Source of the DNA: Neisseria shayeganii 871
GTDB lineage: Bacteria; Pseudomonadota; Gammaproteobacteria; Burkholderiales; Neisseriaceae
Reading direction: 5' to 3'
NCBI RefSeq assembly: GCF_000226875.1
Contig: NZ_JH164926.1
Location: 1,909,870-1,939,090, forward strand
Length of the DNA stretch: 29,221 nucleotides
Below are positions 15,451-21,178 of this stretch, one piece after another (position 1 is the first letter of the stretch; each line of letters opens with the position of its first letter). The notes beneath the pieces were generated by a model that ran no database searches, had not been told where the DNA came from, and was given only the letters and a program-made list of their open reading frames with translations. Position numbers and translations under genes: made by a program.

Positions 15451-16527
15451 ATGCAAACCGTTTTAGAACAATGGCGCAGCCAAATCCACTTTGCCGCCCA
15501 ACAAGAAACCGCCCTCACCATCCGCGGCAGCGGCAGCAAAGATTTTTACGGCGAAGCCGTGCCGGAACACAGCCTGCTGGACACCCGCGCCTATCACGGC
15601 GTGGTGGCCTACGACCCCGCCGAACTGGTGCTGACCGTCCGTTGCGGCACCCCCTTGAAAGAAGTGGAAGCCGTATTGGCGGAAAAAAACCAGATGCTGC
15701 CGTTTGAACCGCCCCATTTCGGTGAGCACGCCACCATTGGCGGCTGTGTGGCCGCCGGCCTGTCCGGCCCCCGTCGCGCTTTCGCCGGCGCGGTCAAAGA
15801 CTTTGTGTTGGGCGCCAAGCTGATGAACGGCAAGGGCGAATGGCTCAACTTCGGCGGCCAGGTGATGAAAAACGTGGCCGGCTACGATGTTTCCCGCCTA
15901 CTGGCCGGTTCCATGGGCACCTTGGGCATCATCGGCGAGATCTCGTTTAAAGTCCTGCCGCGCAGCGTGGCCGAGGCCAGCGTTCGTTTCGAGCTGGACG
16001 AAGCAGCCGCCCGCCGCCAAATGAACGAATGGATGGGGCAGCCGCTGCCGCTTTCCGCTTCTTTCTGGCACAAAGGCCTTCTGACCGTGCGCCTCAACGG
16101 CGCCCAAGCCGGCGTGGATGCCGCACTGGCCCGCATCGGCGGCGAACGCCTGGCAGACACCGCCGCCGCCGAATTCTGGCTGGCGGTGCGCGAACAAACC
16201 CTGCCCGAATTTGCCCTCACCGAAGGCCGGCGCCTGTGGCGCATCAGCCTCCCGGATACCGCGCCGTCTCTGGATTTGGGCAGTATGCCGCTGGTGGAAT
16301 GGGGCGGCGCCCAGCGCTGGTACCTCACCGATGCCGCCGCCAAAGACATCCGCGAGAAAGCGGCCGCCCTCGGCGGGCACGCCACCCTGTTCCGCGGTGC
16401 GGTGGCGGCCGACGAAAGCGTGTTCCACCCCCTCCCGCATGCGGTGTTGGCCATCCAGCAACGCCTCAAGCAGGCTTTCGACCCGCACCATGTTTTTAAC
16501 CCGCGCCGCCTGTACCGGGAAATTTAG
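15451..16527 (+). CDS. glcE: Glycolate oxidase FAD-binding subunit GlcE
   Basis: GlcE is one of three subunits of the membrane-associated glycolate oxidase that oxidises glycolate to glyoxylate. The product is about 359 aa from MQTVLEQWRSQ. It has an FAD-binding PCMH fold: TIRGSGSKDFYG, the diphosphate-binding stretch HATIGGCVAAGLSGPRR, and KNVAGYDVSRLLAGSMGTLG. It ends with the family's FDPHHVFNPRRLY. An upstream TTG at 15397 would add 18 residues, but the family length favours the ATG at 15451; no clear ribosome-binding site is visible at either. glcF follows after 234 bases. The last base of the TAG stop is also the first base of a repeat element. Confidence 0.95.
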   Translation: MQTVLEQWRSQIHFAAQQETALTIRGSGSKDFYGEAVPEHSLLDTRAYHGVVAYDPAELVLTVRCGTPLKEVEAVLAEKNQMLPFEPPHFGEHATIGGCVAAGLSGPRRAFAGAVKDFVLGAKLMNGKGEWLNFGGQVMKNVAGYDVSRLLAGSMGTLGIIGEISFKVLPRSVAEASVRFELDEAAARRQMNEWMGQPLPLSASFWHKGLLTVRLNGAQAGVDAALARIGGERLADTAAAEFWLAVREQTLPEFALTEGRRLWRISLPDTAPSLDLGSMPLVEWGGAQRWYLTDAAAKDIREKAAALGGHATLFRGAVAADESVFHPLPHAVLAIQQRLKQAFDPHHVFNPRRLYREI

Positions 16528-16691
16528 GGCGTGTCGTCAGTGAGCTTGCGAAGCGTTTTTGGGTGGCAAAACCACGTATACCAGGAGGAAAGAAGCACAG
16601 CAAGATTGGACATCTTGCGAGTTTTTCCGACGCCACAAACGGGGATTTTTGACTCCAAACACCGTCGTAAGGCTAACTGACAACACGTCCC
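16527..16691. mobile_element. Second type of miniature inverted-repeat element
   Basis: Left end GGGCGTGTCGTCAGTGAGC and the reverse complement of the right end, GGGACGTGTTGTCAGTTAGC, match over about 19 positions with two substitutions and one indel. The 165 bases between glcE and glcF hold no gene. The sequence is unrelated to the GAGACC family. No clear target duplication is visible. It is called a MITE by structure only; just one copy is in this window. Confidence 0.55.
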
Positions 16692-16729
16692 AAACCACAG
16701 CACCAAACAAACAACCGCCGGTATTGAAC

Positions 16730-16741
16730 AGGCTACCTGAA
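16730..16741 (+). repeat. DNA uptake sequence
   Basis: Exact AGGCTACCTGAA 20 bases upstream of the glcF start. Confidence 0.9.
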
Positions 16742-16761
16742 ACCACCACGAACCCCACGCC

Positions 16762-17997
16762 ATGCAAACCAATCTGCCCGAATCCCTGTTGCGCACCGAA
16801 GCCGGCAAACTGGCCGACACCATTTTGCGCAAATGCGTCCACTGCGGCTTCTGCACCGCCACCTGCCCCACCTACCAAGTCACCGGCAGCGAACTCGACA
16901 GCCCGCGCGGCCGCATCTACCAAATCAAACAAGTGCTGGAAGGCGCACCGGCCACCAAAGCAATCCAGCACCACCTCGACCGCTGCCTCACCTGCCGCAA
17001 CTGCGAGACCACCTGCCCTTCCGGCGTGCACTACACCCGCCTGCTGGACATCGGCCGCGAAGTGGTAGAAGAAGCCGTCGGCCGCTCGCCGTGGGAAGTC
17101 GTGCAGCGCCAAACCCTGCGCCATCTGGTGCTCACCAAACCGCTATTCCACCACAGCTACCGCCTGGCCCAACGGGTGCACAGCCTGCTGCCGCGCACCT
17201 TGCGCGGCAAAATCCTGCCGCCGCAACAGCCCCTGCAGAGCGAAGCCGTGCCCGCCAACGCCGTGCACAGCCGCAAAGTCATCATCCCCGTCGGCTGCGT
17301 ACAGCCGACCATGATGCCGAATATCGACGAAGCCACCTATCGCGTGCTGCACAAGCTCGGCATCCAATGCCTTACGCCCACCAACGGCGGCTGTTGCGGC
17401 GCGGTCAATCTGCATCTGAACGAACACGAAAAAAGCCTGGCCGATATGCGCCGCAACATCGACGCCTGGTGGCCGCACATCGAAGCCGGCGCCGAAGCCA
17501 TTTTGTCGAACACCTCCGGCTGCGGCGTGATGATCAAAGACTACGCCTTCCATTTAAAAGAAGACCCGCAATACGCCGAAAAAGCAAAAAAAGTCAGCGA
17601 GCTGACCAAAGACCTGGTGGAAATCATCCTGCCGCAAACCGAACAACTGAGCGCGGCATCCCGCCCCGGCAACGGAGAAATCTTGGCCTACCATCCGCCT
17701 TGCACCCTGCAGCACGGCCAGAAAATCCGCGGCCAGGTAGAGCAGGTGCTGAGCAACCTCGGCTACCAAGTGCTGCTGCCGCAAGACAGCCATTTGTGCT
17801 GCGGCTCGGCCGGCACCTACTCCTTCTTCCATCCCGATATTTCCAAACAGCTGCGCGACAACAAACTGCGCCACTTAAGCGAACTGAAACCCGCCGCCAT
17901 TTTGTCGGCCAATATCGGCTGCCTTACCCATCTGGCCGGCGGCACCGATCTGCCCGTGCGCCATTGGATCGAGTTTGTGGCCGAGCAGCTGCAATAA
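16762..17997 (+). CDS. glcF: Glycolate oxidase iron-sulfur subunit GlcF
   Basis: GlcF transfers electrons from GlcD/GlcE flavins toward the respiratory chain. The 411-aa product has two [4Fe-4S] motifs near the N-terminus, C25/C28/C31/C35 (KCVHCGFCTATCP) and C75/C78/C81/C85 (RCLTCRNCETTCP). Two CCG (DUF224) domains follow, with cysteine pairs in NGGCCGAVN and in HLCCGSAGTYS. Length and cysteine content are normal. The ATG at 16762 has no good Shine-Dalgarno sequence, which leaves the start slightly uncertain. It is normally cotranslated with glcE; here a 165-bp repeat element lies between them. glcD is not in the window. Confidence 0.97.
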   Translation: MQTNLPESLLRTEAGKLADTILRKCVHCGFCTATCPTYQVTGSELDSPRGRIYQIKQVLEGAPATKAIQHHLDRCLTCRNCETTCPSGVHYTRLLDIGREVVEEAVGRSPWEVVQRQTLRHLVLTKPLFHHSYRLAQRVHSLLPRTLRGKILPPQQPLQSEAVPANAVHSRKVIIPVGCVQPTMMPNIDEATYRVLHKLGIQCLTPTNGGCCGAVNLHLNEHEKSLADMRRNIDAWWPHIEAGAEAILSNTSGCGVMIKDYAFHLKEDPQYAEKAKKVSELTKDLVEIILPQTEQLSAASRPGNGEILAYHPPCTLQHGQKIRGQVEQVLSNLGYQVLLPQDSHLCCGSAGTYSFFHPDISKQLRDNKLRHLSELKPAAILSANIGCLTHLAGGTDLPVRHWIEFVAEQLQ

Positions 17998-18003
17998 ACC
18001 CGC

Positions 18004-18230
18004 TTTTCAGGTAGCCTGCTGGCACCCAGGCTGAGACCTTTCCAAAGCCTCCAGATGTGGATGCAGTTCAAGGCGTAGCAGCGCAGCGAGTGTGAACGTC
18101 AGGAATCCCTGTGGGACAGACATATCACATAGATAGGCAAGCGAGCGAGCAGTACCCATAGGGCATAAACGCACAACGCAGAAATGCGCCGCAGATGGGG
18201 GTTTTGCAAAGGTCTCAGGCTACCTGAAAG
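18004..18230. terminator. glcF terminator of paired DUS, split by a mobile element
   Basis: TTTCAGGTAGCCTG (18004-18017 region) lies just past the glcF stop and its exact complement CAGGCTACCTGAAA is formed if the 184-bp element at 18033-18216 and one copy of the flanking AGGCT are removed. The reconstructed empty site has a 14-bp stem with an 8-base loop, a normal DUS-pair terminator. In the present sequence the two arms are about 200 bases apart. Confidence 0.75.
18033..18216 (+). mobile_element. Miniature inverted-repeat element, copy B
   Basis: This 184-bp, non-coding copy runs from GAGACCTTTCCAAAG to TTTTGCAAAGGTCTC. It is flanked on both sides by AGGCT, read as a target duplication of up to 5 bp. 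If the ends are TGAGACC/GGTCTCA the duplication would instead be GGC. It contains a 17-base segment (including CCCATAGGG) missing from copy A. Confidence 0.8.
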
Positions 18231-18391
18231 CCCTCACGGCGCTTGCAGTGCGCCCGCCAAAAGCTGCAATCCGCTTGCAAACTGACCGCACCGCCACCAC
18301 CTCGGGCGGCACGGCTTTCCCCCAAACGGCCACAATCCGTTGCCAGTGGGCAGGCAAAACTTCATCCCATTCACCCTGTCAGGAGAACAAC

Positions 18392-20572
18392 ATGGCACAA
18401 CAATACGTTTCCGCGGCCAATCTGCAAATCGAGAAGACTCTGTTCGACTTCATCGAAGGCGAAGTGTTGGCGCGCCATCCGCGCGTGAGCAGCGCCGAAT
18501 TCTGGCCCGGCTTCGCCGCGCTACTGGAAAAATACACCCCGCGCAACCAAGAGCTGCTGGCCAAACGCGACCGCATCCAGCTCGAACTCGACAACTGGTA
18601 CAAAGCCAACCCCGGCGCCGTGAAAGACATGGCCGCCTACAAAGGCTACCTGAAAGAACTCGGCTATCTGGTGGACGTGCCGGCCGACTTCCAAGTGTCC
18701 ACCGCCAACGTGGACCGCGAAATCTCCGAGCAAGCGGGCCCGCAACTGGTGGTGCCCATCATGAACGCCCGCTACGCCCTGAACGCCGCCAACGCCCGCT
18801 GGGGCAGCCTCTATGATGCCCTCTACGGCACCGACGCCATCGCCCAAGACGGCGAACTGGCGCCCGGCAAAGGCTACAACCCCAAACGCGGCGACGCCGT
18901 GATCGCCTTCGCCCGCAACTTCCTGGACGAAAGCATCCCGCTGGCCGCCGGCAGCCACAAAGACGCCTTGGCCTACCGCGTGGAAGGCGGCCGCCTTCAG
19001 GTAGCCCTGCAAGACGGCAGCACCACCGGCCTGAAACAGCCCGAATTATTTGTCGGCTACAACGGCAGCGCCGAAGCTCCCTCCTCCCTGCTGTTCCTGC
19101 AAAACGGCCTGCACTTCGACATCATCATCGACAAAACCAGCAACATCGGCCAACAAGACCCCGCCGGCATCCAAGACATCATCATGGAAGCCGCCCTCTC
19201 CACCATCATGGACTGCGAAGACTCCGTCGCCGCCGTGGACGGTGAAGACAAAGCCCTGGTGTACCGCAACTGGCTGGGCCTGATGGAAGGCACGCTCACC
19301 GAAGAAGTGAGCAAAGGCGGCAAAACCTTCACCCGCCGTCTCAACCCCGACCGCGAATACACCAAACCCGACGGCAGCGCCCAGTTCAAACTGCCCGGCC
19401 GCTCCCTGCTGTTCATCCGCAACGTCGGCCACCTGATGACCACCCCCGCCGTGCTCGACCAAAACGGCAAGGAAATCCCCGAAGGCATTCTCGACGGCGT
19501 GATGACCGCCCTGATCGCCCCCTTCGATCTGGAGCGCAAAGAAAACAAAAACAGCCGCAGCGGCAGCGTTTACATCGTCAAGCCCAAAATGCACGGCCCC
19601 GAAGAAGTGGCCTTTGCCAACGAGCTGTTCGCCGCTTTCGAAGAATTGGCCCAACTGCCGCACAACACCCTGAAAATGGGCGTGATGGACGAAGAACGCC
19701 GCACCTCCGCCAACCTGAAAGCGTGTATCCACGCCGCCCGCGAGCGCATTGTGTTCATCAACACCGGCTTCCTCGACCGCACCGGCGACGAAATGCACAC
19801 CTCCATGCAAGCCGGCCCGATGGTGCGCAAAGGCGACATGAAAGCCAGCAAATGGATCAACGCCTACGAGCTGAACAACGTGCAAACCGGCCTCGAATGC
19901 GGTCTGCAGGGCAAAGCGCAAATCGGCAAAGGCATGTGGGCCATGCCCGATTTGATGGCCGCCATGCTGGAGCAGAAAATCGGCCACCTGAAAGCCGGCG
20001 CCACCACCGCCTGGGTGCCCTCGCCCACCGCCGCCACCCTGCACGCCCTGCACTACCACCAGCTCAATGTGTACGACGTACAGAAACAGCTGATCGAAGC
20101 CGGCAAAAAAGACCTGCTCGACGACCTGCTCACCATTCCCGTGGCCGACGCCCCCAACTGGAGCGAAGCCGACAAGCAGCAGGAGCTGGACAACAACTGC
20201 CAAGGCATCTTGGGCTATGTGGTGCGCTGGGTAGAGCAAGGCGTGGGCTGTTCCAAAGTGCCCGACATCCACAACGTCGGCCTGATGGAAGACCGCGCCA
20301 CCCTGCGCATTTCCAGCCAACACATCGCCAACTGGCTGGCGCACGGCGTGGTGAGCGAAGCGCAAGTACGCGAAACCCTGGAGCGCATGGCTGCCGTGGT
20401 GGACAAGCAAAACGAAGGCGACGCCCTCTACACCCCGATGGTGGGCCGTTTCGATACCTCCCCCGCCTTCCTCGCCGCCTGCGACCTGGTGTTTAAAGGC
20501 ACCGAGCAACCCAACGGCTACACCGAGCCGCTGCTGCACCACTGGCGCCGCGTGGCCAAAGAACAGGTTTAA
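18392..20572 (+). CDS. glcB: Malate synthase G
   Basis: GlcB condenses glyoxylate with acetyl-CoA to give malate, the step after glycolate oxidation. The 726-aa product has the length of the G isoform. Family motifs include MDCEDSVAAVDGEDK, GRSLLFIRNVGHLMTTPAVL, MGVMDEERRTSANLKA, NTGFLDRTGDEMHTSM, CGLQGKAQIGKGMWAMPDLM and AWVPSPTAATLHALHYH. The start at 18392 has AGGAG seven bases upstream; the open frame extends further up to 18248 but without family resemblance. It lies downstream of glcEF, separated by element copy B. A 16-bp-stem terminator follows at 20653-20689. A DUS is inside the gene at 18643-18654, translated as GYLK. Confidence 0.98.
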   Translation: MAQQYVSAANLQIEKTLFDFIEGEVLARHPRVSSAEFWPGFAALLEKYTPRNQELLAKRDRIQLELDNWYKANPGAVKDMAAYKGYLKELGYLVDVPADFQVSTANVDREISEQAGPQLVVPIMNARYALNAANARWGSLYDALYGTDAIAQDGELAPGKGYNPKRGDAVIAFARNFLDESIPLAAGSHKDALAYRVEGGRLQVALQDGSTTGLKQPELFVGYNGSAEAPSSLLFLQNGLHFDIIIDKTSNIGQQDPAGIQDIIMEAALSTIMDCEDSVAAVDGEDKALVYRNWLGLMEGTLTEEVSKGGKTFTRRLNPDREYTKPDGSAQFKLPGRSLLFIRNVGHLMTTPAVLDQNGKEIPEGILDGVMTALIAPFDLERKENKNSRSGSVYIVKPKMHGPEEVAFANELFAAFEELAQLPHNTLKMGVMDEERRTSANLKACIHAARERIVFINTGFLDRTGDEMHTSMQAGPMVRKGDMKASKWINAYELNNVQTGLECGLQGKAQIGKGMWAMPDLMAAMLEQKIGHLKAGATTAWVPSPTAATLHALHYHQLNVYDVQKQLIEAGKKDLLDDLLTIPVADAPNWSEADKQQELDNNCQGILGYVVRWVEQGVGCSKVPDIHNVGLMEDRATLRISSQHIANWLAHGVVSEAQVRETLERMAAVVDKQNEGDALYTPMVGRFDTSPAFLAACDLVFKGTEQPNGYTEPLLHHWRRVAKEQV
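18643..18654 (+). repeat. DNA uptake sequence inside glcB
   Basis: Exact AGGCTACCTGAA, in frame as part of KGYLKEL. A one-mismatch minus-strand copy is at 18996-19007. Confidence 0.9.
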
Positions 20573-20652
20573 AAACCTATTCAGAGTCTCCGTTGCGGCG
20601 GTATTTTCGGTCCAAATTCCGCATCTGCCACGTTGCCCTTGAAGGGATAACA

Positions 20653-20689
20653 AAAATACTTGCAAGATGTTCAATCTTGCAAGTATTTT
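20653..20689 (+). terminator. glcB rho-independent terminator
   Basis: A perfect 16-bp inverted repeat, AAAATACTTGCAAGAT and its complement, with a 5-base loop and a closing T-run. It lies 80 bases past the glcB stop. The A/T ends make it effective in both directions. Confidence 0.85.
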
Positions 20690-20740
20690 CGCGTCGTATC
20701 TGCGTTTGTTGCCTCGAAAAAACCGCTACACAAGAAGACT

Positions 20741-20923
20741 GAGACCTTTGCAAAACCCCCACTGCGGCGCATTTCTGCGTTGTACGTTTATGCCCTATGG
20801 GTACTGCTCGCTCACTTGCCTATCTGTATGATATGTTTGTCCCATAGGGATTCCTAGCGTTCACGTTCGCTGCGCTGCTACGCCTTGAACTGCATCCATA
20901 TCTGGAGGTTTTGCAAAGGTCTC
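20741..20923 (-). mobile_element. Miniature inverted-repeat element, copy C, inverted
   Basis: This 183-bp copy is in the opposite orientation to copies A and B and nearly identical to B over its whole length. It has TIRs GAGACCTTTGCAAAA and TTTTGCAAAGGTCTC, and is flanked on both sides by AGACT, a clean 5-base direct repeat (or GAC if the ends are one base longer each side). No coding capacity. Confidence 0.82.
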
Positions 20924-20967
20924 AGACTATGAACAGGTTCTAAGCGCCCGCTCTCGGCTGAAACCAA

Positions 20968-20979
20968 AGGCTACCTGAA
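20968..20979 (+). repeat. DNA uptake sequence
   Basis: Exact AGGCTACCTGAA, single, between element copy C and a short hairpin at 20989-21009. Confidence 0.9.
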
Positions 20980-21049
20980 CAGGCAGGGAGTGCCTAGGAA
21001 TTAGGCACTTTAAGGGGATTTAGGGGTGGACTGTCTGCTTTTGACGCCA

Positions 21050-21087
21050 AAACAGCCGGAACAGGATGAAAGATGTTCCGGCTGTTT
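21050..21087 (+). terminator. Terminator-like hairpin upstream of parC
   Basis: AAACAGCCGGAACA (21050-21063) and TGTTCCGGCTGTTT (21074-21087) form a perfect 14-bp stem with a 10-base loop, followed by GTT. It could stop transcripts coming through element copy C or be the remnant of a lost gene's terminator. Confidence 0.6.
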
Positions 21088-21099
21088 GTTGGGCTGGGG

Positions 21100-21126
21100 T
21101 TTTGCAAAGGCATCAGGCTACCTGAA
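21100..21126. repeat. Solo element end next to a DUS
   Basis: TTTTGCAAAGGCATC (21100-21114), a one-end remnant of the GAGACC repeat family, directly abuts an exact AGGCTACCTGAA at 21115-21126. The same junction (end then AGGCTACCTGAA) is seen at 8010/8011 and 18216/18217. Confidence 0.75.
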
Positions 21127-21159
21127 ACCGTATGCTTGCTTTACAATACGACGGTTTCA
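21123..21159 (+). promoter_or_regulatory. Inverted repeat around a possible parC -10 box
   Basis: TGAAACCGT (21123-21131) and ACGGTTTCA (21151-21159) form a perfect 9-bp inverted repeat with a 19-base centre containing TACAAT (21142-21147), a candidate -10 hexamer. No good -35 is seen. It could be an operator or a 5' UTR hairpin; this is inference. Confidence 0.35.
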
Positions 21160-21178
21160 GTTTGTGAGTCATCATTTT

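Larger units (their letters stand above)
20573..21178. other. Repeat-rich intergenic region between glcB and parC
   Basis: About 600 bases hold no supported gene. In order: the glcB terminator (20653-20689), element copy C (20741-20923), a DUS (20968-20979), a hairpin with arms AGTGCCTA/TAGGCACT (20989-21009), a 14-bp-stem hairpin (21050-21087), a solo element end (21100-21114), a DUS (21115-21126) and the parC upstream region. Confidence 0.7.

Noticed and set aside
19046..20674. 542-codon minus-strand open frame opposite glcB
   Set aside because: The Gly/His/Val-rich composition is typical of an antisense shadow of a GC-rich gene; glcB on the other strand is unambiguous.
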